64,000 bases of DNA from BRH-c25 sp035627615 (GCA_035627615.1 DASPLL010000024.1:53517-117516), one strand, 5' to 3'. Shown: positions 54,049 through 63,062, counted from the first letter of the stretch. Program-made: numbers and translations. The notes: generated from the sequence alone by a model not told the origin.

Positions 54049-54756
54049 CTATTTCCTTCCTTTGGTCCTTACCTTGTCAATCAGCCCCATCAGGTCAAGC
54101 TCCCCTTCAAGTTTTCTGTATAATTCCACTGCCAGATCAACATTCCTTATGAACTCGGCAGGTTCTGTCACTGCGGCGACTGCCCTTCCGCAGAGTGTCA
54201 GTGAGTCCTTGCCGTCAAAAAATTCTTTTATCCCTCCCAGAGGCACAGCAATCTCCTGGGTGATTTCAACAGAGAGTCTTCCTCTTAAAGCATTATTTGC
54301 ATAGCTGATCCTAACGACTGTGTTTTCAGACCTTAGTACAGCGCTTTCAAGCCTTTTGCACAATGCTTCTCCTATTATTTCCGCTTTTCTCCCGGGGAGG
54401 CTGTTCCCGGCATCCATTTTCATTACAAGCTTGTGCTTTCCATTGGAGGCTGCTTCCTCCACGATATATCCCTCAAAGGTCTTGCTGGAAAACAATAGAT
54501 TGTCGAAGATCCTATAGCCTGTAGAATCTGCCTCCTCACTTATGTCCACCTTGCCATCCTCCATGCCCCTCCTGCTGTCCGTCCAGAGCTCCGCACCCTG
54601 CTGGGCAGCAAAGGAAGCTGCGCTGACAAGGCAGGCTTTCTGCTGCATGTACAAAAAAGTGAATAATAATGTGAGTATAGCAAAAATAATAAGCATGAAT
54701 ATCATGGAGGCTTCTATAGTATAGCTTCCCCTATCATATTTGTGCTTGTCCAGCAT
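54049..54756 (-). CDS. TadE-like pseudopilin
   Basis: 235 residues. RGSYTIEASMIFMLIIFAILT gives the short basic start and the hydrophobic helix with conserved Glu of TadE-like proteins. The rest is an unremarkable extracellular domain. It lies between flp and the DUF5702 gene. Confidence 0.8.
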   Translation of the reverse strand: MLDKHKYDRGSYTIEASMIFMLIIFAILTLLFTFLYMQQKACLVSAASFAAQQGAELWTDSRRGMEDGKVDISEEADSTGYRIFDNLLFSSKTFEGYIVEEAASNGKHKLVMKMDAGNSLPGRKAEIIGEALCKRLESAVLRSENTVVRISYANNALRGRLSVEITQEIAVPLGGIKEFFDGKDSLTLCGRAVAAVTEPAEFIRNVDLAVELYRKLEGELDLMGLIDKVRTKGRK

Positions 54757-54788
54757 TCACACCTCCATAACTGATATGCATTGACTAT

Positions 54789-55007
54789 CTATGGTGTTGG
54801 TGTCGGTGTCGGTGCGTTTGTATCAACCTCCAGATTATCAACTGTCGGCGCGGTATCAATAAAATTGCTTATAACCCGCTGTACATATGAAGTTATTGAC
54901 TTCCTGAAAAGTAGAGCAATTCCCACAAGTATTGCGATAATGACAACGATCTCCACAGTGCTGATACCGTCATCTTCTACTATCAGTCCTTTTAGTGTCT
55001 TAAACAT
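54789..55007 (-). CDS. Flp/Tad major pilin
   Basis: 72 residues. The leader ends before DDGISTVEIVVIIAILVGIALLF, the Flp-type processing and assembly region with the Glu5-like residue. The chain ends in a Pro-Thr repeat (APTPTPTP), which could be glycosylated or wall-spanning. AGGAGGAAGAG precedes the ATG. A composite repeat separates it from tadC. Confidence 0.87.
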   Translation of the reverse strand: MFKTLKGLIVEDDGISTVEIVVIIAILVGIALLFRKSITSYVQRVISNFIDTAPTVDNLEVDTNAPTPTPTP

Positions 55008-55053
55008 TTCTCTTCCTCCTTTTATTTTATCTATAAGGTAAGGCTATGAGGTC

Positions 55054-55237
55054 AGGCAATGGGCAATGGGCAATGGGCGATAGGCAATAGGTTTAAGAAG
55101 GCCTTCGAAGTCGGACGACCAGTGCTCGCCCCTACAGAGGAACGCATGCAATGCGTTCCCTACACCCAGACCCCGCAGCCCCGTACCCCGCAGCCCCGTA
55201 CCCCGCAACCTCGTACCCCGCATCTCGCATCTCGCAT
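55054..55237 (-). repeat. Composite intergenic repeat, copy 10 (largest)
   Basis: GGCAATGGG units (55054-55090), core GGCCTTCGAAG (55100-55110), a GACGACCAG...CTCGCCCCTAC element, the GGAACGCAT/ATGCGTTCC palindrome and about eight CCCCGTACC/CCTCGTACC units. It fills the tadC-flp gap and touches the tadC stop codon. It carries every sub-element of the family. Confidence 0.88.
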
Positions 55238-56101
55238 CTACAGATACCTTAACTGCATAATTGCCGGAAGTACCACGATCACTAGTATTCCTACAAACAT
55301 TATCATCAGTGGGAGCACAAGCTTGGTTGAAGCCTCCTCCCCAAGCCTTTTAGCCATATTCTTCCTCAGCTGCCAGCACTCATTTGAATGGAGCTTCAGA
55401 AGCGGGACCAGTTCCCCATTTCCTTTCCTGAGGTTCTGTATGATGGCGGTAACGAACTTGGTTATCTCCTTAACCCTGCATCGCCTTGCAAAATCCTCAT
55501 AAGCAGCCATCTCAGACTTTCCGTTCTTTATCTCAAGATATGTGGTATTGAGCTCCTCATAAAGAGGGTTCATTTCCTTTTTATCCCTTATAATCTTCTC
55601 CCAGGCCTTGGATACTGTCATTCCTGCATTAATAAGCAGCACCAGCTTGTTCAGGAAATCCGGAAAGTCATATTGAATATAAAAGTTCCTTTTTTTGATC
55701 CTCTCATCCAATTCTCTATCTGTAGCATAAAATACTGTCAGCAGTACTATAGAAGCAAATATTCCATAGCCGGCGTCAGGCTTGTCCATAGCTATTCCCA
55801 ACAAAGTGACTGCCAAAAGGGCTGCAATCATAAATGCGACCTTGCGGGCAATATGAAGCCTGAGTCTTGACCTGATGTCTCTGCTTCCATAAAGCTCAGC
55901 CAGCTTCGAACTAAGCTTTCTTTCATAGGTAATGAACCTTCCTGTTATGAGCTTATCTGTGATGAAAAATCCAACAGTTAAAGCTATCGCTGAAACAAAA
56001 TCCTTTTTGTGCCATATTTCCTTTGTGTCTTCATATTTGTCCCTTGTGCAGAAATACAGGAGAGCCAATATAACGATTTCGAGAATAAATACAGGCAACA
56101 T
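55238..56101 (-). CDS. tadC: Tad pilus inner-membrane protein TadC
   Basis: 287 residues with four hydrophobic segments and the GspF/T2SSF domain (about 140-270: NKLVLLINAGMTVSKAWEKI). TadB and TadC form the inner-membrane platform moved by the TadA ATPase. It is three bases from tadB. Confidence 0.88.
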   Translation of the reverse strand: MLPVFILEIVILALLYFCTRDKYEDTKEIWHKKDFVSAIALTVGFFITDKLITGRFITYERKLSSKLAELYGSRDIRSRLRLHIARKVAFMIAALLAVTLLGIAMDKPDAGYGIFASIVLLTVFYATDRELDERIKKRNFYIQYDFPDFLNKLVLLINAGMTVSKAWEKIIRDKKEMNPLYEELNTTYLEIKNGKSEMAAYEDFARRCRVKEITKFVTAIIQNLRKGNGELVPLLKLHSNECWQLRKNMAKRLGEEASTKLVLPLMIMFVGILVIVVLPAIMQLRYL

Positions 56102-56104
56102 ATG

Positions 56105-57016
56105 CTATACCTCAATATCCATGATTTTCTTTGAAATAAAATATGCAGCGGTAAAAAGCAGCAGAGAAAAAGTCATGGCCGCCCTGCCGAGGGGCTCTGA
56201 AAACACAGGCGCCATAAATTCTTCAGCACTGGTGGAAAGCAGCAGCACAATCAATACCGGCATCAGATTAAGGACTTTGTGCTCCAGCCTTTTCTCTGTC
56301 AGTAAGACGTTTATCTCCTGCTTGACATCTATCTTCTCACTTATTATTTCAGCAGTGTTTTTGACTACCTGAACCAGATTGCCTCCTGAGCGTTTGCATA
56401 TTGCAAATACTTCAGTGAAATTCAGAATATCCTCCAGATGGGACCTTGCCGCAAAATCAGCAAGGACTTCCTCAATAGTCTCGTTCATTTCTATCCTTTT
56501 GTTTATTTGCTCAAGCTCTACCAGAATATTTGTTTCAGTATCCGGGTACTGTATGGTAAGCTCTTTCTCCGCATCTTTAAAAGCGGTCTCTATTGATTTC
56601 CCTGCCCTAAGAGAAGACGCTACTGAATAAAGAGCTTCTCTGAACTGTAAGTTGAGTTCGTTTTTTCTTTTCCTGATTATCTCCTTTTTCCTCCATCCAG
56701 GATACAGCAAGGCTAATGGTACCAGAAACAGTGCCAGTACAATACTCCTGTAAAAAATATAGCCCACTGCAAATATAATTGCACCTGCCGACAGAATATA
56801 TATTGTCCTTTCTTTGATTGTCATATGATATTTGTTATAGTCAATAAGAGTATTGGAGCTTCTGCCAATATCCTTCCCGCCATTGGACTGTACTCTGGAA
56901 GCAGACTTTCTGATGTGATTGTATATTCTTTCACCGAAGGTCACAAGTACAACTGCCAGTAAAACTGCCCCAAAACAGAATGAAAACACAACAATCATCG
57001 TATCAATATTTCTCAT
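56105..57016 (-). CDS. tadB: Tad pilus inner-membrane protein TadB
   Basis: 303 residues, T2SSF domain (about 150-270: LYSVASSLRAGKSIETAF) with membrane helices at about 8-28, 75-110 and the C-terminus. It lies eight bases after the ATPase gene. Confidence 0.88.
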   Translation of the reverse strand: MRNIDTMIVVFSFCFGAVLLAVVLVTFGERIYNHIRKSASRVQSNGGKDIGRSSNTLIDYNKYHMTIKERTIYILSAGAIIFAVGYIFYRSIVLALFLVPLALLYPGWRKKEIIRKRKNELNLQFREALYSVASSLRAGKSIETAFKDAEKELTIQYPDTETNILVELEQINKRIEMNETIEEVLADFAARSHLEDILNFTEVFAICKRSGGNLVQVVKNTAEIISEKIDVKQEINVLLTEKRLEHKVLNLMPVLIVLLLSTSAEEFMAPVFSEPLGRAAMTFSLLLFTAAYFISKKIMDIEV

Positions 57017-57024
57017 GAATCACC

Positions 57025-58260
57025 TCATAGAACTTCGCTTAACCCGGCCATCCTGAATTTGGACAGGTTCTGCATTTTATTGCCTGTTCTCCTTAGACTG
57101 CCCCCAACTCTTCCAGATGAACCCTCCCCTTCTTCAAATACAAACAGAGGATTCAGTCCTATCGTTCCTTCTCTGCAATCCGTTACCTCCACAATTTCCA
57201 CCACCTTTCTTGTTCTGTCCCTGAATCTTGAAAGGTGCACCATTATATCAACAGCTGAGGAAATCTGCTGTCTTATGGCCTCCAGGGGCATTGATGAGCC
57301 GCAGAGCACCATGGTTTCCAGCCTGCTCAGCATATCCCTGGTTGAATTCCCATGTCCTGTGGATATGGAGCCGTCATGACCGGTGTTCATTGCCTGCAGC
57401 ATATCCAGAGCTTCAGCTCCCCGCACCTCGCCTACAATGATTCTTTCGGGCCGCATCCTCAGGGATGTTCTTATAAGGTCTCTTATTGTGATTTCTCCTT
57501 TACCCTCAGTATTTGCATTTCTCGTCTCAAGCCTGACTATGTTTTTTATATTCAAAATCTGCAGTTCTGCTGAGTCTTCAATTGTGACAATACGCTCATC
57601 CTTTGGAATCAACCCGGCCAGAGCATTCAGAAAAGAGGTCTTGCCTGAACCGGTGCCTCCACATATGAATATGTTATACTTTGCTCTTACCATTCTATCA
57701 AGTATTCCGGCAGCTTCTGCTGTTATAGATCCCCATTCGATCAGCTCCTCAATGGATATTGGTTTCTCAGGGAACTTTCTTATAGTAAGTATAGGCCCGT
57801 TCAATGCAATGGGAGGAAGCACCACATTCACCCTCGATCCGTCCTCCAGCCTGGCATCCACTATTGGCGAAGCTTCATTGACAACTCTGTTTACCTTTGA
57901 AACGATGGATTGTATGACGTCTTCAAGCTTCTCCCGGCTTTCGAAGGTACTGTCTGTACTGTATGTCCTCCCTTTTTTCTCAATAAAGATACTTGCAGCA
58001 CCATTAACCATTATCTCGGTTATAGACTTGTCTTCAATCAGTGGCTGGAGAATATCCAACTTCCTGATGGAGTTGAAAATCAACGATATGAGCTCCTGCT
58101 TCTCACGAATGCTCATGGACCTCAGCCTGGCTTCCTCGAAAACCCTGTCCGTTATCAGCTCGTTAATATCCTCATCACTGACATCCTTTCTGATATCGAG
58201 ACTTTCCCTTATTTCCTTCCTCAAGCTGCCGGCCAACAATTCCTTTTCAGCGCTATCCAT
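57025..58260 (-). CDS. tadA: Tad pilus secretion ATPase TadA/CpaF
   Basis: 411 residues of the type II/IV secretion ATPase family. Walker A is FICGGTGSGKTSFLNALAG (about 198-216); Walker B and the Glu box read RIIVGEVRGAEALDML; the His box has GHDGSISTGHGNS. It powers Flp pilin polymerisation at the inner membrane. Confidence 0.93.
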   Translation of the reverse strand: MDSAEKELLAGSLRKEIRESLDIRKDVSDEDINELITDRVFEEARLRSMSIREKQELISLIFNSIRKLDILQPLIEDKSITEIMVNGAASIFIEKKGRTYSTDSTFESREKLEDVIQSIVSKVNRVVNEASPIVDARLEDGSRVNVVLPPIALNGPILTIRKFPEKPISIEELIEWGSITAEAAGILDRMVRAKYNIFICGGTGSGKTSFLNALAGLIPKDERIVTIEDSAELQILNIKNIVRLETRNANTEGKGEITIRDLIRTSLRMRPERIIVGEVRGAEALDMLQAMNTGHDGSISTGHGNSTRDMLSRLETMVLCGSSMPLEAIRQQISSAVDIMVHLSRFRDRTRKVVEIVEVTDCREGTIGLNPLFVFEEGEGSSGRVGGSLRRTGNKMQNLSKFRMAGLSEVL

Positions 58261-58270
58261 ATGCCCTACC

Positions 58271-59377
58271 TCATTTGACTGATATTAGCTTGAACAGTTG
58301 ATCCACTGCTTCTCTAAAGCCATCACCATCTATAGTAAACCTGCCATCCTCTTTCTGCAGCACCCTTGTATATTCGGGGATACATACTGTAGCCGGTATC
58401 CCGCCAGTTGAGCCGTCGATGCCCAAATTGCCTTTATCCTTGCACTTGTTTATTACAGTAGTAAATTTATCCAGTATACTGGTTTTATCCGTATCACAGA
58501 GCTTAACAAGCTCATTCAACATGATTTTGTTTTTATATAAAGGAATTGGCTCCTGTAAAGTGACCAGTACGATACGGTCGCACAAATCCATTATTTTATA
58601 GTTCTTCTTATCAAAGGTACTGGACATATCTATGAAAATGTAGTCATAGCATCCCATTCCTCTAATTCCATGCAGCAATTGCTCCAGTTCGTCAGTATTT
58701 ATATCCTCATATTCCATAGGGCTTTCAGGAGGATTGAAGTACTGTACCCCATCGTAAGCTTCCGAACTTTTTATTCCATTCATCCTGAAAGAAAGATTAT
58801 TACTTTTTTCTTTAAGATAATAAAAAATATAGGAAAGATTTCTTTTGCTGTTCAGGTTAAAGAATACCCCAGTGGATTGAATGGATTCCAGATTCAGATA
58901 AAAGGAGCGCATGCCAAGCTCTGTGCAATGCATAGACAGGGCTGCTGCTATTGTAGTTTTCCCTGTACCTCCTGCGGGAGAATATATTCCTATAAGCCCA
59001 GCATCTTTTAGATAACTTGAAAATCTCAGCTCTTCAGGATTCAACCTGGAATACAAGTGCACTACTTCACCAAGCAGCTTTTCTCCGGTACTGTACTTGC
59101 TGATGACCTGGAAGCCTGAACATTCCCGGCTCAATACACCGCATGAGAGCACCGCCTTCAATTTGACATTGGTATATCCTGCTGATATGTCATAGAACTC
59201 GGGGCTGATAAGAAGAATATCAGCCTCAGGCTGCTGCTCCATAAAACAAATGAAGGAATCAGTCTTCGTAAAGCAGCTGACCAAAAAGGCTGATGAATGG
59301 TATGAATTGATATATCCGGAGAGTCCCAGGACGTAACTTTCATCCAGATCGGCAATGACCAGACTTAATTTAGCCAA
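58271..59377 (-). CDS. TadZ/CpaE-like MinD-family ATPase
   Basis: 368 residues: an N-terminal receiver-like domain (about 1-120) and a MinD/ParA-like domain with the P-loop YSPAGGTGKTTIAAALS (about 133-149). CpaE/TadZ positions the Tad machine at a cell pole. It lies ten bases upstream of tadA. Confidence 0.86.
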   Translation of the reverse strand: MAKLSLVIADLDESYVLGLSGYINSYHSSAFLVSCFTKTDSFICFMEQQPEADILLISPEFYDISAGYTNVKLKAVLSCGVLSRECSGFQVISKYSTGEKLLGEVVHLYSRLNPEELRFSSYLKDAGLIGIYSPAGGTGKTTIAAALSMHCTELGMRSFYLNLESIQSTGVFFNLNSKRNLSYIFYYLKEKSNNLSFRMNGIKSSEAYDGVQYFNPPESPMEYEDINTDELEQLLHGIRGMGCYDYIFIDMSSTFDKKNYKIMDLCDRIVLVTLQEPIPLYKNKIMLNELVKLCDTDKTSILDKFTTVINKCKDKGNLGIDGSTGGIPATVCIPEYTRVLQKEDGRFTIDGDGFREAVDQLFKLISVK

Positions 59378-59404
59378 TTTTTAATCCCCCTCAGATCAAA
59401 ATAC

Positions 59405-59956
59405 TTAGAGGGTCAGCCCCATCCCATTTATGATGATTGCTAAAACCGTCCCTGATGCCACAGCAACTGAAAAGTGAAATCTTCCAGTTTCCTTTATGTC
59501 ATGGAAGTCTGAATACTGAAGCAGCTCCATGGACAAAAAGCAGCTTTTGATATATGCAAAAAGATAGCTGAACCGCTCTTTCCAATTATTTCTTAATAAA
59601 ATAATACATGAAGCAATTAAACCTCCACAGATGAATGAATACACTGCAGCATATAAGGCAAAACCAGAACCCATTACTGCTCCGACTGCACTTAGCAGCT
59701 TGATATCCCCTGCTCCTACAACTCTCACAGCGTACAATATTATCAGGCAAACAGCAGGCAGCAATATTCCCTGCAAAGAAAACACCAGTCCTTTATAACC
59801 TTCAAATGCAAGGTTTACAGCGAGCCCGGCAAGCATAAAGCTGAAGGTTATAGAATTCTTTATTTTGTAGGTTTTAAGGTCGGATAACAATGACAGCAGT
59901 AGAAGTGAGGAAATGATAATCAGCTTGAATACTATTGAAATCAGCTCCTCGCACAT
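59405..59956 (-). CDS. tadV: Prepilin peptidase TadV/CpaA
   Basis: 183 residues with about five membrane helices and the A24 aspartates in SDLKTYKIKN and GAGDIKLLS. It cleaves the Flp leader. It is the first gene of the Tad operon, behind an extended -10 promoter. Confidence 0.88.
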   Translation of the reverse strand: MCEELISIVFKLIIISSLLLLSLLSDLKTYKIKNSITFSFMLAGLAVNLAFEGYKGLVFSLQGILLPAVCLIILYAVRVVGAGDIKLLSAVGAVMGSGFALYAAVYSFICGGLIASCIILLRNNWKERFSYLFAYIKSCFLSMELLQYSDFHDIKETGRFHFSVAVASGTVLAIIINGMGLTL

Positions 59957-60004
59957 TTGTTATAAATAATTTCATTTTATCCTTTTTTTACATCTTTTTG
60001 TTAA

Positions 60005-60034
60005 ATTATAGCACATATTTGTAATTTTTGTATA
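60005..60034 (-). promoter_or_regulatory. Promoter of the Tad operon
   Basis: TGC-TATAAT, an extended -10 box (60010-60005), with a weak TATACA -35 about 18 bases upstream. It starts about 50 bases before tadV, just after the rplL terminator. Confidence 0.65.
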
Positions 60035-60077
60035 TTTATCTTGTATTTGGTATGTTTTATTATATGAATGAATGTAT

Positions 60078-60109
60078 AAAAAAAAGCCGCAGTAAATGCG
60101 ACTTTTTTT
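60078..60109 (-). terminator. Rho-independent terminator of rplJL
   Basis: On the minus strand AAAGTCGCA-TTTAC-TGCGGCTTT forms a stem with one mismatch, followed by a run of T. It lies 13 bases after the rplL stop and separates the ribosomal operon from the Tad genes. Confidence 0.9.
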
Positions 60110-60122
60110 ATATAACTTTGTA

Positions 60123-60503
60123 TTATTTTATTTCTATCTTTGCGCCTGTTTCTTTGAACTTTGCAGCTATTTCTTCTGCTTCCTGCTTGCTTACGCCTTC
60201 TTTTACAGCCTTTGGAGCGCCGTCAACAAGGTCTTTTGCTTCTTTGAGTCCAAGACCTGTGATCTCTCTAACAACCTTGATAACCTTTATCTTTTCTGCG
60301 CCTGCTTCTGCAAGAACTACGTTGAATTCAGTCTGCTCTTCTGCCGGAGCTGCTGCTGCGCCTGCTGCCGGTCCTGCTGCTGCTACCGGAGCTGCTGCTG
60401 TTACACCAAACTCCTCTTCGATTGCCTTTACCAGTTCAGCCAGTTCGAGAACTGTCATATTCTTTATTTCTTCAATAAACTTCACTGTCTTTTCGCTTGC
60501 CAT
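60123..60503 (-). CDS. rplL: 50S ribosomal protein L7/L12
   Basis: 126 residues. The N-terminal dimerisation helix, an Ala/Gly/Pro-rich hinge (AAAPVAAAGPAAGAAAAP) and the C-terminal factor-binding domain (EKIKVIKVVREITGLGLKEA) are standard. L7/L12 forms the stalk that recruits EF-Tu and EF-G. The next gene is not rpoB, as is normal, but a pilus operon. Confidence 0.98.
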   Translation of the reverse strand: MASEKTVKFIEEIKNMTVLELAELVKAIEEEFGVTAAAPVAAAGPAAGAAAAPAEEQTEFNVVLAEAGAEKIKVIKVVREITGLGLKEAKDLVDGAPKAVKEGVSKQEAEEIAAKFKETGAKIEIK

Positions 60504-60527
60504 TTTAAATTACCTCCTAATTATTAA

Positions 60528-61028
60528 TTAAGCTTCCGCTTCTTTCTTTTCTTTAATTGTGTTAAGCATATAAGCCAGATTTCTGATTGAACCCTGTAAT
60601 CCGCCTAGTACCATAGCAATGAGTACTTCTCTTGACGGCAGGTCTCCCAATGCTTTTATATCATTGGCATTCATGATTTTGCCTTCAACATAGCCTGCTT
60701 TTACAGCTATAGTTGTTTTAGGCTTATCTTTTATGAACTGGTTAAGTGTTTTAGCCGGTGCAACTGCATCTGTACCAAATGCAACTGCAACTGTACCCTG
60801 AAGGTGCTCATGAAGAGCTTCGATACCTGCTTCTGATGCTGCCCTTTTGAAAAGTGTATTTTTGTACACCTTATAGTCAACGCCTGCATCTCTGAATCTT
60901 TTTCTTAACTCAGTCACATCTTCTACGTTTATGCCCTTATAGTCCACCAGCACGACTGAACTGGAGTTCTGGAGCTTTTCTTTCACTTCACTTACCACTG
61001 CTTCTTTGGGTCCAAGGTTTTTTGCCAT
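60528..61028 (-). CDS. rplJ: 50S ribosomal protein L10
   Basis: 166 residues; VVLVDYKGINVEDVTELRKR and FGTDAVAPAKTLNQF are family blocks. It anchors L7/L12 dimers to the ribosome and, with L12, represses its own leader, which is visible upstream. Confidence 0.97.
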   Translation of the reverse strand: MAKNLGPKEAVVSEVKEKLQNSSSVVLVDYKGINVEDVTELRKRFRDAGVDYKVYKNTLFKRAASEAGIEALHEHLQGTVAVAFGTDAVAPAKTLNQFIKDKPKTTIAVKAGYVEGKIMNANDIKALGDLPSREVLIAMVLGGLQGSIRNLAYMLNTIKEKKEAEA

Positions 61029-61089
61029 TTTTACACCTCCTCATATTGAAGCTATTCAAATATATTCCCGGAAGGCCTTTTTACAAATC

Positions 61090-61119
61090 AAAAGACCTCT
61101 CCGTAGACATAGAGAGGTC
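61090..61119 (-). terminator. Attenuator hairpin in the rplJL leader
   Basis: GACCTCTC and GAGAGGTC (8 bp) followed by TTTTG. The loop contains GTCTACGG, complementary to CCGTAGAC in the L10-binding domain, so an antiterminator can form. Confidence 0.88.
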
Positions 61120-61187
61120 ATAATATCATATATGATAAACCTCGGTAGGAGCTTTTTACGGCTTACAGCCAACCTACTGTCTACGGT
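61120..61187 (-). ncRNA. L10 ribosomal protein leader
   Basis: ACCGTAGACAGTAGGTTGGC, then CTCCTACCGAGGTT: the three-way junction and kink-turn sequences of the widespread L10 leader, which binds the L10(L12)4 complex. CAGTAGG pairs with CCTACCG. It lies between the rplJL promoter and the attenuator. Confidence 0.85.
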
Positions 61188-61212
61188 AAGTATTCGTTTT
61201 CATACAATGGAC

Positions 61213-61241
61213 ATTCTATCATTAATAGGATGCATTGTCAA
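61213..61241 (-). promoter_or_regulatory. Promoter of rplJL
   Basis: TTGACA (61241-61236), 17 bases, TAGAAT (61218-61213). Start of transcription falls just before the L10 leader. Confidence 0.88.
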
Positions 61242-61267
61242 TATTGTAATGCCTTGAGGGCAATACA

Positions 61268-61963
61268 CTAATCGGTTACACGTGCAGGATTGACCTTTAC
61301 AGCCGGTCCCATTGTGCTCGCAACTACGACACTCTTAAGGTAAGTACCCTTTGCAGCTGATGGTTTTGCCTTTACAACTGCTTCCATGAGAGTCCTGAAG
61401 TTATCAGCAAGCTTTTCTGTACCGAAGGAGACCTTGCCGAAACCAACGTGGATTATAGCTGTTTTGTCAACTCTGTACTCAACCTTACCGGCTTTGATTT
61501 CATTGATAGCCTTTGTGATATCAAATGTAACAGTACCGGATTTTGGGTTAGGCATCAAGCCTTTAGGTCCAAGCACCTTACCGAGTCTTCCAACTACACC
61601 CATCATATCTGGAGTAGCAACTACCACATCATAGTCAAACCAGTTTTCACTCTGTATCTTTGTAACCAATTCTTCAGCACCTACAAAATCAGCGCCTGCT
61701 GCTTCTGCTTCCTTAGCTTTGTCGCCTTTGGCGAATACCAGGACCCTTAGGGTTTTACCTGTACCGTGCGGAAGCACAACAACGCCTCTGACCTGCTGGT
61801 CTGCATGTCTTGGATCAACACCAAGCTTTACGTGGATCTCAACAGACTCGTCAAATTTAGCCTTTGCTGTCTGCTGAACAAGCTCCAAAGCTTCCTTTGG
61901 ATCATATAATCTGTTTCTGTCAACCAGCTTCGCGCTTTCTTGATACTTCTTACCTCTGAACAT
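61268..61963 (-). CDS. rplA: 50S ribosomal protein L1
   Basis: 231 residues; VDKTAIIHVGFGKVSF and GLMPNPKSGTVT are diagnostic. L1 forms the mobile stalk at the E site. AAGGAGGA precedes the ATG. Confidence 0.98.
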   Translation of the reverse strand: MFRGKKYQESAKLVDRNRLYDPKEALELVQQTAKAKFDESVEIHVKLGVDPRHADQQVRGVVVLPHGTGKTLRVLVFAKGDKAKEAEAAGADFVGAEELVTKIQSENWFDYDVVVATPDMMGVVGRLGKVLGPKGLMPNPKSGTVTFDITKAINEIKAGKVEYRVDKTAIIHVGFGKVSFGTEKLADNFRTLMEAVVKAKPSAAKGTYLKSVVVASTMGPAVKVNPARVTD

Positions 61964-62013
61964 CAGAAATTCCTCCTTGTGGTATTAGCGGAAATTTTCC
62001 TCCCACTTAATAA

Positions 62014-62439
62014 TTAATCTTCTACTACTATACCCATGCTTCTTGCTGTACCAGCAACCATACTCATTGCTGTCTCAATGCTTGCTGCATTCAAGTCAGG
62101 CATTTTAAGCTCTGCGATCTCTTTAACCTTAGCCTTTGAAATCTTTCCTACCTTTGTCTTGTTCGGCACACCTGATCCACTTTCAATACCTACTGCTTTC
62201 TTTATAAGTACTGAAGCCGGCGGCGTTTTTAGTATAAAGGTAAATGATCTGTCCTGATAAACAGTTATTACTACAGGAATTATGAGTCCTGCCTGTTTAG
62301 CTGTTCTTTCATTGAATTCCTTGCAAAATCCCATTATGTTGACACCATGCTGACCTAAAGCCGGTCCTATTGGTGGCGCTGGAGTTGCTTTACCCGCTGG
62401 AACCTGCAATTTAACCATTGCTGTAACCTTTTTTGCCAT
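62014..62439 (-). CDS. rplK: 50S ribosomal protein L11
   Basis: 141 residues; KLQVPAGKATPAPPIGPALGQ in the N-domain is where thiostrepton binds with 23S rRNA; the prolines are wild type. It belongs to the GTPase-associated centre. Confidence 0.98.
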   Translation of the reverse strand: MAKKVTAMVKLQVPAGKATPAPPIGPALGQHGVNIMGFCKEFNERTAKQAGLIIPVVITVYQDRSFTFILKTPPASVLIKKAVGIESGSGVPNKTKVGKISKAKVKEIAELKMPDLNAASIETAMSMVAGTARSMGIVVED

Positions 62440-62473
62440 TATTACACCTCCCCTCGGCAGATTAAGAAACTAT

Positions 62474-62992
62474 TTATAGCCTTTCAACCTGTGTGAATTC
62501 TAGTTCCACAGGAGTTTCTCTTCCAAACATGGAAATCATGACCTTGACCTTGTGTTTTTCATTGTTTATTTCCTGTATTATGCCGACAAAGTTTTCAAAT
62601 GGTCCGGAAATAACCCTCACATGATCCTTAACATTTGCATCAAGCTTGATCGGAGTCTTTTCAACACCCAAAGCCTTTACTTCCGCATCAGTCAGAGGCA
62701 CAGGCTTAGATCCAGGTCCTACAAATCCGGTAACCCCTCTTGTATTCCGGACAACATACCATGATTCATCCGTCATAAGCATTTTGACCAGTACATATCC
62801 TGGAAATACTTTTTTCTGAGTGAGCTTTTTCTTACCATTTTTGATTTCGACCTGTTCTTCTATCGGCACTTTTACTTCGAAGATAACATCCTGCATGTTT
62901 CTATTCTCTACTATCTTCACAATATTGGCCATTACCTTGTTTTCGTAGCCCGAATAAGTATGGACTACATACCATCTGCCTCTTTCTTCCAT
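62474..62992 (-). CDS. nusG: Transcription elongation/antitermination factor NusG
   Basis: 172 residues: NGN domain (RWYVVHTYSGYENKV) and a C-terminal KOW domain (VRVISGPFENFVGIIQEI). It binds RNA polymerase and couples transcription to translation or Rho. It follows secE by 70 bases. Confidence 0.98.
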   Translation of the reverse strand: MEERGRWYVVHTYSGYENKVMANIVKIVENRNMQDVIFEVKVPIEEQVEIKNGKKKLTQKKVFPGYVLVKMLMTDESWYVVRNTRGVTGFVGPGSKPVPLTDAEVKALGVEKTPIKLDANVKDHVRVISGPFENFVGIIQEINNEKHKVKVMISMFGRETPVELEFTQVERL

Positions 62993-63062
62993 AGTTGTAT
63001 AACCTTAAAGAGTAGCTTAAGGTTTTCCTCCTTAATTCTTTTAATAACCTAATAGAAGCTTA

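Noticed and set aside
5691..55237. The tandem units could be taken for a CRISPR array
   Set aside because: Units are 7-10 bases, vary in sequence, have no spacers of constant length, and no cas genes are near.
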